Below, in pieces: positions 8,413 to 17,010 of a stretch of 64,000 bases of DNA (positions within the stretch are counted from its first letter, which is position 1; each line of letters begins with the position of its first letter). A program made the position numbers and the translations under genes. This stretch comes from Ferruginibacter yonginensis (GTDB lineage: Bacteria; Bacteroidota; Bacteroidia; Chitinophagales; Chitinophagaceae), in NCBI RefSeq assembly GCF_042651465.1, contig NZ_JBHSCZ010000002.1, positions 186,001 to 250,000 of the forward strand, in the 5' to 3' direction. The notes below the pieces were generated by a model. It did no database searches. It was not told where the DNA came from and saw only the letters and a list, made by a program, of their open reading frames with translations.

Positions 8413-9180
8413 TTATCGTCTATTAATTTTTGCCAATAATTTTAAAATTTCCATGTACAACCAAATAATGGTAACCAATAAACCAAAAGCCCCGTACCAC
8501 TCCATATATTTAGGAGCACCTAACTCACTACCCTTTTCAATCATATCAAAATCTAAAATTAAATTAAGGGCTGCAACTGCAGTTACAATTAATGAAAAAC
8601 CAATACCCATTGCTGAACCTTCGTGTAAAAAAGGCATATCAACGCCAAACATACGTACCACCATTACTATGAGGTAAAACACACCAATACCAACTGTTGC
8701 AGCAATTATGATTGATTTAAACTTTTCGGTTGCTTTAATAATTCTAAAGCTAAAAAGTAAGTACATCGCCACTGCTACTGCTAAGGTTAAACCAATAGCA
8801 TTGAACACAATATTGGGTGCCTTTTCAGCAAAAGCTGCATTAAACATCGCTGAAATAGCTCCTAAAAATAAACCTTGCATTAAGGCATATACTGGAGCTA
8901 AATAGGGCGACCACTCTTGCTTAAATATAATAACTATTGCAGCAATAATGCCGCCTATTAAGCCCGTTAGCAACATGCCTTGTATAGCACCGCCTTCTGC
9001 AAACTGTTTCCATGAGTAAAATGATGTACCCAATACTAATAATAATAAAAATCCAAATTTTTGTAATGAGCCCTTTACCGTCATGGTTGTGGCTTCATCT
9101 ACATGCAATACATCTGGTATTACGGTACTGCTAAACTTTTTTTCTGATAATGCTGGGTTGCCCGATTCAAAAAGTGCCAT
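8413..9180 (-). CDS. Bax inhibitor-1/YccA family membrane protein
   Basis: A 255-residue polytopic inner-membrane protein. A soluble N-terminus of about 38 residues (with NPAL and TMTVKG blocks typical of the COG4760 branch) is followed by seven predicted hydrophobic helices; the last acidic stretch NLILDFDMIEKGSE holds the conserved aspartates thought to gate calcium/proton leak in the superfamily. Its role in bacteria is not well defined. It is transcribed away from pheS; a near-consensus -7 element (TACCTTTA on the minus strand, 9221-9214) lies about 33 bases upstream of the ATG. The gene ends 73 bases before the tiny structured ORF, which it may share a transcript with. Confidence 0.87.
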   Translation of the reverse strand: MALFESGNPALSEKKFSSTVIPDVLHVDEATTMTVKGSLQKFGFLLLLVLGTSFYSWKQFAEGGAIQGMLLTGLIGGIIAAIVIIFKQEWSPYLAPVYALMQGLFLGAISAMFNAAFAEKAPNIVFNAIGLTLAVAVAMYLLFSFRIIKATEKFKSIIIAATVGIGVFYLIVMVVRMFGVDMPFLHEGSAMGIGFSLIVTAVAALNLILDFDMIEKGSELGAPKYMEWYGAFGLLVTIIWLYMEILKLLAKINRR

Positions 9181-9391
9181 TCTATTTAAATTTTATTGTT
9201 TTAAATGTTGTAATAAAGGTACAACCATTTATGAATTTAATATATAATTTGAGGGTTAGCAATCATATTTAACAGTTTCAAAAACATGGTAATCAATATC
9301 CATATTGGGGATGATGTTGCAGTATTGATATATACTAATCTAAATATGAGCCGTTGCTTTGTAACACATAATAAAAAACAGGGCATTTCCT

Positions 9392-9399
9392 TACCTTTG
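9392..9399 (+). promoter_or_regulatory. -7 element TACCTTTG of pheS, four bases before the ATG
   Basis: An exact TAnnTTTG match whose final G is separated from the pheS ATG (9404) by only CAGT. If transcription starts at the usual distance from this element, the mRNA begins at or next to the ATG. Confidence 0.65.
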
Positions 9400-9403
9400 C
9401 AGT

Positions 9404-10432
9404 ATGGAAAATTTACGTGCACTTGTAGCAAAATACAAAGCTGATATTGCTGCTGAGCAACCCACAACCCCTGATGCTATTGAAGCTTTTCGTATCAAAT
9501 ACCTTGGTACAAAAGGACTTTTAAAGACCATTATGGGTGAAATGAAAAACGTAGCGCCAGAAAACAAAAAAGAGGCTGGCCAGTTGTTGAACGACTTTAA
9601 AGTGTTTACCGAAAACACTTTTGCAAGTTTTACTGAAGCAGCAGGTACACAAACTAACGCAACAGCAGTTGGTATTGATTTAACGCTACCGGGCACTCCT
9701 GCACCTTTAGGTACAAGACACCCTATTAGCATTGTACGTAATAAAATCATAAGCATTTTTAATAAATTGGGGTTTGCGGTTGCAGAAGGACCAGAAATTG
9801 AAGATGATTTCCATAATTTTTCTGCCTTAAACTTACCAGAAAACCACCCTGCAAGAGATATGCAGGATACCTTTTATATTAGCCAAAACCCTGATTGGTT
9901 ATTGCGTACACACACTAGTAGCGTACAAATAAGGGAAATGCAAAAAGGAACTTTGCCGTTGCGTATCATTTGTCCGGGTAGGGTTTTTAGAAACGAAACC
10001 ATTAGTGCAAGGGCTCATTGCTTTTTTAACCAAGTAGAGGGTTTATATATTGCAGAAAATGTATCGTTTGCTGATTTAAAACAAACCTTATACTTTTTTG
10101 TAACTGAAATGTTTGGGGCAGATGTTAAGGTGCGTTTTAGACCATCGTACTTTCCGTTCACTGAACCTAGTGCCGAAATGGATATTAGTTGCCTTATTTG
10201 CCACGGTAAAGGTTGCAATGTTTGCAAAAAAACGGGTTGGGTAGAAATTTTAGGTTGTGGTATGGTGCACCCTAAAGTACTTGAAAACTGTGGTATTGAT
10301 AGCAACAAATACACTGGCTTTGCATTTGGTATGGGTATAGAACGTATTACCATGTTGAATTATCAAATAAAAGACCTCCGCTTATTTAGTGAAAACGATG
10401 TACGTTTTTTAAAGCAATTTGAATCTGCTTAA
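9404..10432 (+). CDS. pheS: phenylalanine-tRNA ligase alpha subunit
   Basis: Catalytic subunit of the heterotetrameric PheRS that charges tRNA-Phe. The N-terminal coiled-coil arm (about residues 1-85) is followed by the class II catalytic core: motif 2 around RVFRNETISARAHCFFNQVEG, a zinc-like Cys cluster CLICHGKGCNVCKKTGW typical of the Bacteroidota form, and motif 3 GFAFGMGIERITML near the C-terminus. Length of 342 residues is normal. pheT is not adjacent, as usual in this phylum. Only four bases separate the -7 promoter element from the ATG, pointing to a leaderless transcript. A terminator at 10492-10515 closes the gene. Confidence 0.97.
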   Translation: MENLRALVAKYKADIAAEQPTTPDAIEAFRIKYLGTKGLLKTIMGEMKNVAPENKKEAGQLLNDFKVFTENTFASFTEAAGTQTNATAVGIDLTLPGTPAPLGTRHPISIVRNKIISIFNKLGFAVAEGPEIEDDFHNFSALNLPENHPARDMQDTFYISQNPDWLLRTHTSSVQIREMQKGTLPLRIICPGRVFRNETISARAHCFFNQVEGLYIAENVSFADLKQTLYFFVTEMFGADVKVRFRPSYFPFTEPSAEMDISCLICHGKGCNVCKKTGWVEILGCGMVHPKVLENCGIDSNKYTGFAFGMGIERITMLNYQIKDLRLFSENDVRFLKQFESA

Positions 10433-10491
10433 AACAACATCTTCATTAAAAATAAATTTTTGCCATGCTTTGGCATTAAAATTGAAAATAT

Positions 10492-10515
10492 AGCCTGTAA
10501 TTAACAGGCTTTTTT
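10492..10515 (+). terminator. rho-independent terminator after pheS
   Basis: AGCCTGT (10492-10498) pairs with ACAGGCT (10504-10510) across a 5-base loop, followed by a run of T. It sits between pheS and the next lipoprotein gene. Confidence 0.85.
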
Positions 10516-10535
10516 ATTGCCTAAAAACAGATATT

Positions 10536-11027
10536 ATGAAGAAATTATTTTTTTTAGCAAGTGTAGTAACCATGAGTTTGGTGTTATTTTCTTGCTCAAG
10601 TTCAAAAGAAGCTAGAACCTACAAAAAAACGGTAGATGGTAGCTGGCAGTTACAAACTATTACCACAGAAGGTATTACTGGCAAAGTAAAAGCGCAAATT
10701 TTAGAAGAAGCTGACTTTAATTGCTTTGTTGGAAGCCAATGGAAATTCAACCAATACAATAGCCTTGGTTCGTACGAAATCAGTAAAAATGGGGGCGAAT
10801 GTGTAGCTGTTAAACGCAATATTCGTTGGTCAATTTATGAAGAAAGTGGTATGCCTAAAATGCTACAATATAAAAGAGTTGATGATAAGTATAAAGATAT
10901 TGATGCAGAAAAAGCTGGTTTTAGATTTACCATTATTTCGTTAGACAATAATACCATGCAGTTAAAAAGCAACATTACTTTTGAAGGTAAACCAGCTGCA
11001 TTTATTTACAATTTTGTAAGAAGTTAA
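10536..11027 (+). CDS. lipocalin-like lipoprotein
   Basis: A 163-residue exported lipoprotein with a type II signal peptide (lipobox LFSC, Cys at residue 20) followed by a short Ser linker. The mature part begins with a GSWQLQTI strand and alternates beta strands, ending in LKSNITFEGKPAAFIYNF, the pattern of the lipocalin-like family common in Bacteroidota. It contains a fully unpaired-looking cysteine pair (NCFVGS... GGECVAV) that could form a disulphide. Function unknown; ligand binding in the outer-membrane inner leaflet is a guess. It is followed by another lipoprotein gene (OmpA type), 67 bases downstream, and they may be co-transcribed. Confidence 0.7.
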   Translation: MKKLFFLASVVTMSLVLFSCSSSKEARTYKKTVDGSWQLQTITTEGITGKVKAQILEEADFNCFVGSQWKFNQYNSLGSYEISKNGGECVAVKRNIRWSIYEESGMPKMLQYKRVDDKYKDIDAEKAGFRFTIISLDNNTMQLKSNITFEGKPAAFIYNFVRS

Positions 11028-11094
11028 TTCCGTTAAAACCCATAATAAGCAGCCTCCAATGAGCTTCTTAACTAAAAATTAAATTTAAAAAAAG

Positions 11095-11814
11095 ATGAAA
11101 AATATTATATCAAAAAGTGTATTGGCTATTGCAAGCATCATCATTATTGCTGCAAGTTGCGATGCTACAAGAAGAACAAGTAACCAAAATAAAGGCGCAG
11201 CTATTGGTGCTGTAGGCGGTGCCGTAATTGGTGGTATACTTGGTAACAATGTTGGCAATAAAAATAACACCGCATTAGGCGCCATATTAGGTGCAGCCGT
11301 TGGTGGTGTAGCTGGTGGTATTATTGGTAATAAAATGGATAAGCAAGCTGAAAAAATTAAAACAGAAATACCAGGTGCTAAAGTAGAAAGAGTAGGTGAA
11401 GGTATTAATGTTACGTTTGATGAAAATAATCCCGATGGCTCAAAAGCTGGGGTATATTTTGCCACTGGCAAATACAACATTACCCCAAATTCGCAACTAG
11501 CCATTGATAAGTTAGAAAAAATATTTACTGAATACCCAGAAACTAACATTTTAGTAGAAGGACATACTGATAATGTAGGTACCGATGCTAGCAATATGCT
11601 TTTATCGCAACGCAGGGCCGAAGCAGTTGGTGCTGCTTTAAAAGCAGGTGGTTTGGCGAATAATCGTTTAACCGTAAAATGGTATGGCGAATCGCAACCA
11701 AAAGCAGATAATGCAACGGCTGAGGGTAAGGCTTTAAACAGAAGAGTAGAATTTTCAATAACCGCCAACGAAAAAATGAAAGCAGATGCTAAAGCTGAAG
11801 CTGAAAAACAATAG
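11095..11814 (+). CDS. OmpA-family lipoprotein with glycine-zipper
   Basis: Links the outer membrane to peptidoglycan. The signal peptide ends in a lipobox (AASC, Cys near residue 22). A Gly/Ala-rich glycine-zipper stretch (about residues 35-80, repeats of GAxxGGxxGG) follows, then an OmpA C-terminal domain from about 115: GVYFATGKYNITPNS, LVEGHTDNVGTDASN and LSQRRAEAVGAAL, with the peptidoglycan-binding Asp and the RRVEF block. The last 15 residues are a charged Lys/Ala/Glu tail. Length of 239 residues is normal for this YiaD-like group. Confidence 0.88.
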   Translation: MKNIISKSVLAIASIIIIAASCDATRRTSNQNKGAAIGAVGGAVIGGILGNNVGNKNNTALGAILGAAVGGVAGGIIGNKMDKQAEKIKTEIPGAKVERVGEGINVTFDENNPDGSKAGVYFATGKYNITPNSQLAIDKLEKIFTEYPETNILVEGHTDNVGTDASNMLLSQRRAEAVGAALKAGGLANNRLTVKWYGESQPKADNATAEGKALNRRVEFSITANEKMKADAKAEAEKQ

Positions 11815-11900
11815 TTAGTTTGGTTTTAAGTGTGACTGCTGTGTTTTAAACTGTTTTTTTGTTTTTACAAAATAAAACAGCAAAAGGCACAGCAGTTTTT

Positions 11901-11908
11901 TATTTTTG
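11901..11908 (+). promoter_or_regulatory. -7 element TATTTTTG, four bases before the dehydrogenase ATG
   Basis: An exact TAnnTTTG match separated from the ATG at 11913 by TAAC only, the same geometry as pheS. It argues against the longer reading frame that starts at a TTG at 11859. Confidence 0.6.
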
Positions 11909-11912
11909 TAAC

Positions 11913-12773
11913 ATGATACAAAAAATTGGGGTAGCAGGTGCAGGTACCATGGGCAGTGGTATTGCTTTAAATGCAGCACAAAGCGGTTTTAAAGTAATTT
12001 TATTTGATACGCAAACAACAGGTATTGAAAATGCTCAAAAAATGATTGCAAAAAATGTAGCATTTTTAGAAAGCAAAGTAAAAATTACTGCTCAGCAAGC
12101 TGCTATCATTCATCAAAATATACAATACACTACTAATATTAATGACTGCATTGCCGATGTAATTATTGAAGCTATTGTTGAAAACATGGAGGTAAAAACC
12201 AATTTATACCAACAGTTAGCTGCCATTAACAGTAATGAAACTATATTAGCAAGTAATACATCTTCATTATCAATATCTTCTTTACAAAAAAACATAGCCA
12301 CACCTCAAAGAGTTGTTGGTATGCACTTTTTTAACCCAGCACATGTAATGAAGTTGGTAGAAGTGGTAGCAGGTGAACAGACTGATAAAACTGTGGTAAC
12401 AACCATCTACAATCTTTGCATACAATTAGGTAAACAACCCGTTATATGTAATGATGCGCCTGGGTTTATTGTAAACAGGGTTGCCCGTCATTTTTATTTA
12501 GAAGCCATGCATATGGCCAGCACCACACCCGTAAGCATTGCAGATATTGATGCACTGATGGAAAATATAGGTTTTAAAATGGGCCCTTTTAAATTGATGG
12601 ATTTAATTGGTATGGATATTAATTACGCCGTTTCACAATCTGTTTACCATGCGTTTAACGATAACCCACGTTTTATGCCATCGCCAATGCAAGCCGCCAA
12701 AGTAGCTGCTGGCGAATTAGGCCGCAAAACAGGTAAAGGCTTTTACGATTATAGTTTAAACACTCCTTCATGA
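11913..12773 (+). CDS. 3-hydroxyacyl-CoA dehydrogenase
   Basis: NAD-dependent oxidation of 3-hydroxyacyl-CoA to 3-ketoacyl-CoA in beta-oxidation or as the PaaH step of phenylacetate breakdown. The N-terminal Rossmann domain starts MIQKIGVAGAGTMGSG. The catalytic His is in MHFFNPAHVMKLVEVV, and the C-terminal 3HCDH domain contains GFIVNRVARHFYLEA and ends at KTGKGFYDY. At 286 residues it is the single-domain bacterial form. An upstream in-frame TTG (11859) would add 18 residues but overlaps the promoter element, so ATG 11913 is preferred. The stop overlaps the next gene's ATG by four bases. It could supply the missing PaaH step of the cluster 17 kb away; that is inference. Confidence 0.9.
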   Translation: MIQKIGVAGAGTMGSGIALNAAQSGFKVILFDTQTTGIENAQKMIAKNVAFLESKVKITAQQAAIIHQNIQYTTNINDCIADVIIEAIVENMEVKTNLYQQLAAINSNETILASNTSSLSISSLQKNIATPQRVVGMHFFNPAHVMKLVEVVAGEQTDKTVVTTIYNLCIQLGKQPVICNDAPGFIVNRVARHFYLEAMHMASTTPVSIADIDALMENIGFKMGPFKLMDLIGMDINYAVSQSVYHAFNDNPRFMPSPMQAAKVAAGELGRKTGKGFYDYSLNTPS

Positions 12774-13738
12774 TTTTAGTAACTGGCGCAGCAGGTTTAT
12801 TAGGTACTACACTGGTTGAGCAATTATTGGCTAAAGGCTATACAGTAAAAGCAATGTACCACCATAAACCCATCAACATTAACCACCCTCAATTAATAAA
12901 AATACAGGCTGATTTGTTAGATGTATATGCCTTAGCTGATGCCATGCAGGGTGTTATACAAGTATATCATTGTGCAGCATTGGTATCATTTAATCCTAAA
13001 GATGCTGCTGCTTTATTCAGCATTAACGTTGAAGGTACCGCCAATGTGGTAAACGCTTGTTTAGATGCTGGCATACAAAAATTAGTACATGTAAGTTCTG
13101 TTGCAGCATTGGGTAGAATAAGGCCGGGAGAAATGATCACCGAAAAAATGGATTGGACCCCATCAACCAGCAATAGCAAATACGGACAAAGTAAATATTT
13201 AGGTGAGCTTGAAGTATGGAGAGGCGTTGCCGAAGGTTTACAAGCTGCAGTAGTAAACCCTGCAATAATACTAGGCGCCGGCGATTGGAATGATAGCTCT
13301 ACTAAAATATTTAAATCAGTGTACGATGAATTTCCTTGGTATACAGAAGGCGTTACTGGTTTTGTAGCTGCAACTGATGTTGCAAAAGCAATGATACTAT
13401 TAATGGAAAGCAACATTAGCGGTGAAAAGTTTATTTTGAGTGCCGCAAATGAAACCTACAAACATGTTTTTGAAACCATTGCAACGGCCTTTGGTAAAAA
13501 AGCGCCTTCAAAAAAAGTAACCCCATTTATAGCTGCTTTAGCCTGGCGTTTTGAAGCGTTAAAAAGCAGGCTTACGGGTACATCGCCCCTGCTCACAAAA
13601 GAAACTACCCTTACTGCACTTACTAAAGTGTATTACGATAACAGTAAATTACTTTCATATTTACCATCGTTTCAATACACAGCATTAAACAATACTATTG
13701 TTGAAGCTTGTAATAAATTATTAGCCACAAAAGCATAA
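12770..13738 (+). CDS. NAD-dependent epimerase/dehydratase family protein (extended SDR)
   Basis: A 322-residue extended short-chain dehydrogenase/reductase. It has the glycine motif TGAAGLLG (residues 5-12) and the catalytic YxxxK as YGQSK near residue 139, with an upstream Ser in VSSVAALG. It resembles the dihydroflavonol-4-reductase/3-beta-hydroxysteroid-dehydrogenase branch often found in Bacteroidota; the true substrate is unknown. Its ATG overlaps the TGA of the 3-hydroxyacyl-CoA dehydrogenase gene (ATGA), so the two are co-translated and may act in one pathway. No signal peptide. Confidence 0.85.
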   Translation: MILVTGAAGLLGTTLVEQLLAKGYTVKAMYHHKPININHPQLIKIQADLLDVYALADAMQGVIQVYHCAALVSFNPKDAAALFSINVEGTANVVNACLDAGIQKLVHVSSVAALGRIRPGEMITEKMDWTPSTSNSKYGQSKYLGELEVWRGVAEGLQAAVVNPAIILGAGDWNDSSTKIFKSVYDEFPWYTEGVTGFVAATDVAKAMILLMESNISGEKFILSAANETYKHVFETIATAFGKKAPSKKVTPFIAALAWRFEALKSRLTGTSPLLTKETTLTALTKVYYDNSKLLSYLPSFQYTALNNTIVEACNKLLATKA

Positions 13739-13849
13739 GTAACTTTAAATTTTTGTAGCTGCAACAACATCTTAACAACTAATTTTTTATTTTCACTACT
13801 CATACATTTACATCACTGCTCACCCAGCATTGTTTTAAAAAAAACTCAC

Positions 13850-14941
13850 ATGAAATTATTTTGTGTTGCCCTTTTAAGTTGCCTTTTCATAACTACTTCG
13901 CAAGCCCAAGTTTACTTTACCATTTCGGGTACGGTTAAAAGTGCAACAAATGGCCAACCCATGGCAGCCGCATCCGTGTTTGCACAAAACACCACTTTTG
14001 GTACAGCAACAGATGAGGCCGGTAATTTTAAATTACAATTACCAGCTGGTGGGTACGATTTAGTGGTTACGTTTACAGGCTATAGAACAGAGTTAAAAAG
14101 AATTACTACTGCCGATGCAAATGAAAAAATAATTTTTGAACTCAACGAAAAAGAAAAAGAATTAGCCGCCGTAGCAGTAGTAGCAACCAATGAAGTGGCT
14201 GATGGTTTAGAAAAATATGGCAGCTTTTTCAAAAGTGCCTTTTTAGGAAAACTAGCTCATGACAGCGCCTGTACTATTCAAAACCCTAGTGCTTTACACT
14301 TCTTTTTTTCAAAGAAAAAAAACAGGCTTAAAGTAACGGCTACCGAACCACTTGTTATAAAAAACCAATGGCTAGGCTACAACATTACTTACAATATTGA
14401 TTCGTTTACACATGAGTACAATACAGATGTGAGCATATACTCTGGCTACCCATTATTTGAAGCCATGCAAGGCGATAGTTCACAACAACAAATATGGGAA
14501 ACCAATAGGCGAATTGCCTACAAGGGTTCACTGTTACATTTTATGCGGAGCGTTTACAACAAATCGTTGGCAGCTGATGGTTTTGAAATTCAGTTCATCA
14601 CTAATAACCAAGGCAAAGAAAATAGTATTGTGTTGAAAGATTTTTATGGTGCTTTACAGTATGAGAAAGATGATAGTACACAAACCGTTGAAATATTACC
14701 CAACCAAAACTTAGTAGCCGTTTTGTACAAAGCTGAAAAACCATTACCGGCTTACATTGCTGAAAACCCTAATGAACCTAAGGATTTTAGGTTGTCTTTT
14801 TTAAACTTTAAACCTAAAGAAAGTATTATTATTGAGCAAAACGGTTTCTTTTATGAGTCGAATGATGTAACTATAAGTGGCTATTATACTTGGGATAAAG
14901 TGGGCAACCAAGTACCTTATGATTATTTATACAAGCCTTAA
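13850..14941 (+). CDS. exported carboxypeptidase-regulatory-like domain protein
   Basis: A 363-residue protein with a Sec signal peptide (cleavage after TTSQAQ, about residue 20) and one carboxypeptidase-D regulatory-like beta-sandwich (TISGTVKSATNGQPMAAASV through VTFTGYRTELK, residues 25-90), the plug-associated module also found at the start of SusC-type receptors. The remaining 270 residues have no motif I recognise, and there is no beta-barrel. Many Bacteroidota carry such stand-alone proteins with unknown surface roles. It ends two bases before the convergent lpxD stop, with no terminator between. Confidence 0.7.
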   Translation: MKLFCVALLSCLFITTSQAQVYFTISGTVKSATNGQPMAAASVFAQNTTFGTATDEAGNFKLQLPAGGYDLVVTFTGYRTELKRITTADANEKIIFELNEKEKELAAVAVVATNEVADGLEKYGSFFKSAFLGKLAHDSACTIQNPSALHFFFSKKKNRLKVTATEPLVIKNQWLGYNITYNIDSFTHEYNTDVSIYSGYPLFEAMQGDSSQQQIWETNRRIAYKGSLLHFMRSVYNKSLAADGFEIQFITNNQGKENSIVLKDFYGALQYEKDDSTQTVEILPNQNLVAVLYKAEKPLPAYIAENPNEPKDFRLSFLNFKPKESIIIEQNGFFYESNDVTISGYYTWDKVGNQVPYDYLYKP

Positions 14942-14943
14942 TA

Positions 14944-15888
14944 CTATTTATTATTCATCACTTTATCCCACAAAGCAGGTATACGTTTTACCCAAATCAT
15001 TTCTCTTTTAACAGCACTAGCCTCTTGTGCAGGTGCTCCCCAATAAGTTTTATTGCCTTCTAAATCGCCGCTAACACCTGTTCTGCCTAGCAGTACCGCA
15101 TTTTCGCCAATGGTAAGTGTTTTGTTTACAATAGCGCCGCCCCAAATGGTAACACCATCTTTAATAGTTACACAACCTGCCACAACAACACTTGCAGCAA
15201 ACAAACAGTTTTTACCGATAACAGTATCATGCCCAATGTGAATGAGGTTATCAAACTTGGTACCTTGGCCAATTCGGGTATCGTGGCTCACTCCCCTATC
15301 AATAGTACAATTAGCACCTATATGCACATCATCTTCAATAATAACAGTACCGCAACTCGGCATTTTTTTATACCAAACCGCTCTATCTTTTTTAGTATTA
15401 TAATAAAACGCATCACTGCCAATTACAGTGCCAGCTTGAATTATAACGTTATCGCCAATAGTGCAATGATCTAATATGGTTACGTTGGGGTGAATTAAAC
15501 AATTTTTACCAATAGTAACATGGTTACCAATAAATGCATTGGGGTATATATAAGTACCCTCACCAATGGATGTTGTATTTATAGTAGATGTTGCTTTGTT
15601 GAATGGACGATAATGGGCAACAATAGTACAATAGGCATCAAAAGGGGCATCTGTTAGCAACAATGCTTTGCCAGCAGGTACAGGCGCCTCTTTATTAATG
15701 ATGATATATGTTGCAGCGCTGTTTATGCATTTATCGTAATATTTAGGATGGTCAACAAACACCAAATCACCAGGCTCCACTTTATGAATTTCGTTAATAC
15801 CGGTTGCCATACCATTAACATCACCAATAACAGTGGCATTTATTAATTGTGCTATGGTTTGTATACTTACTGGTTCGTTAAACTTCAT
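14944..15888 (-). CDS. lpxD: UDP-3-O-acylglucosamine N-acyltransferase family (LpxD-like)
   Basis: Adds the second 3-hydroxyacyl chain to UDP-3-O-acylglucosamine in lipid A synthesis; cytoplasmic trimer. The N-terminal LpxD uridine-binding domain (about residues 1-95, including VEPGDLVFVDHPKYYDKC) precedes a left-handed beta-helix of hexapeptide repeats (GEGTYIYPNAFIGNHVTIG onward). The catalytic His region is NLIHIGHDTVIG. At 314 residues it is shorter than enterobacterial LpxD (about 340), which is usual for one of the two LpxD-like paralogues of Bacteroidota, so it could be the second copy. It has its own promoter (15903-15910). Confidence 0.85.
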   Translation of the reverse strand: MKFNEPVSIQTIAQLINATVIGDVNGMATGINEIHKVEPGDLVFVDHPKYYDKCINSAATYIIINKEAPVPAGKALLLTDAPFDAYCTIVAHYRPFNKATSTINTTSIGEGTYIYPNAFIGNHVTIGKNCLIHPNVTILDHCTIGDNVIIQAGTVIGSDAFYYNTKKDRAVWYKKMPSCGTVIIEDDVHIGANCTIDRGVSHDTRIGQGTKFDNLIHIGHDTVIGKNCLFAASVVVAGCVTIKDGVTIWGGAIVNKTLTIGENAVLLGRTGVSGDLEGNKTYWGAPAQEASAVKREMIWVKRIPALWDKVMNNK

Positions 15889-15902
15889 CGCTATAATTTT
15901 TA

Positions 15903-15910
15903 CAAAGGTA
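15903..15910 (-). promoter_or_regulatory. -7 element TACCTTTG for lpxD
   Basis: An exact TAnnTTTG match on the minus strand, 14 bases upstream of the lpxD ATG (15888). No TTG at the expected -33 distance. Confidence 0.55.
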
Positions 15911-15921
15911 GTATGGTTTGT

Positions 15922-16977
15922 TTAAGTTGAAATAGCATTATATAAATTAGTAGCTGCATTATCAATATTATAAACACTTAACACTTGTTGCGCTTGTTGT
16001 TGTAAATGTTCACGAATTGCTTCATCTTTATAAATTGCTTGCAGTTGGTCTGCAATATCATGCTCCTTAATTGCTGTAGGTAAAAAAGCCTTTTTGAAAA
16101 ATGCATTATTTACATCATTTTGTTCAGCAATTACAGGCACATGGTGCTGTAATGCAGCAATGGCATAATTTGTAGCAAATTGATTTGAAAAATACAACAT
16201 TGCAAAAGCACAAGGAATTAACATACTACCCATTGCTACGGCCTCGTCAATAAAAAACACATCGTTTCTATACTTATAGTTTTTAAAATCGTTGATGAGC
16301 CTTTCAGGTTGTTGACCATTAAGTAATAACACTAATTTAATGGATGATTTTTGCCATTTTTTAAATTGCGAAAATGCTTTAAGAAGTGTAATTAAATGTA
16401 AAGAAGATGTTTCATCAACATGATAAATAAAATAATCGTACCCTTCGGTAAAGCTATCTTTCAATTGTTGCGCTACAGTAAAGCTTACTTGTTGCAACGG
16501 TGCCGCTGGTAATGCATGGTATATATTTGTTACCTGTGTTTCGTTTACCTTCCAATTATTACAAAGCTGTTGCTGTACAAATAACTCATTCGTAAAAATT
16601 TTTGATGCAGTGGCTAAAGCTTTTTTGAAATGATATTTTCCTAAAAAATGTTGTATAGTAGTGTCAACATTACATTCAACATATAAAAATTGTACAGCAG
16701 TGGTTTTAACACAAAGCCTATTGGCATTGGTAATAAATACGTTGATACCATGTTGTTTTATTAAACGTGGTAGCGTTGCTGCATACCAAAACTGCAAACT
16801 TAAATAAAATTGCGGTGACGGTACTTTTATATGTTGCACACAGTTAGCAGGCAATTGCTGCAATGGTTGCTTGCAAAAAATAATAAAACGATCCGTTGGC
16901 TTTTGCTTTGCAAGTTGTAAAATAGTATCTACAAAGTATGGTTGTGGTTGATGTAAAATGTGTACCCCAATGATCAT
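15922..16977 (-). CDS. divergent glycosyltransferase-like protein (GT-B, GT4-type)
   Basis: A 351-residue protein with the architecture of a GT-B glycosyltransferase. The N-terminal half opens MIIGVHILHQPQPYFVDTIL with a strand-helix-strand pattern; the C-terminal half has a SSLHLITLLKAFSQFKKWQ helix, a long LVLLLNGQQP strand, and a late NYAIAALQHHVPVIAE block where GT4 enzymes have the EPFGLxxxEAMAxGxPV motif. That key Glu/Gly motif is degenerate here, so activity is uncertain. It is very Gln-rich. Gene order (33 bases after the CNNM gene, before lpxD) suggests an envelope role. Donor and acceptor unknown. Confidence 0.55.
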   Translation of the reverse strand: MIIGVHILHQPQPYFVDTILQLAKQKPTDRFIIFCKQPLQQLPANCVQHIKVPSPQFYLSLQFWYAATLPRLIKQHGINVFITNANRLCVKTTAVQFLYVECNVDTTIQHFLGKYHFKKALATASKIFTNELFVQQQLCNNWKVNETQVTNIYHALPAAPLQQVSFTVAQQLKDSFTEGYDYFIYHVDETSSLHLITLLKAFSQFKKWQKSSIKLVLLLNGQQPERLINDFKNYKYRNDVFFIDEAVAMGSMLIPCAFAMLYFSNQFATNYAIAALQHHVPVIAEQNDVNNAFFKKAFLPTAIKEHDIADQLQAIYKDEAIREHLQQQAQQVLSVYNIDNAATNLYNAIST

Positions 16978-17010
16978 TTCAAAAAATATAACGATTAAAT
17001 ATATGGTTGG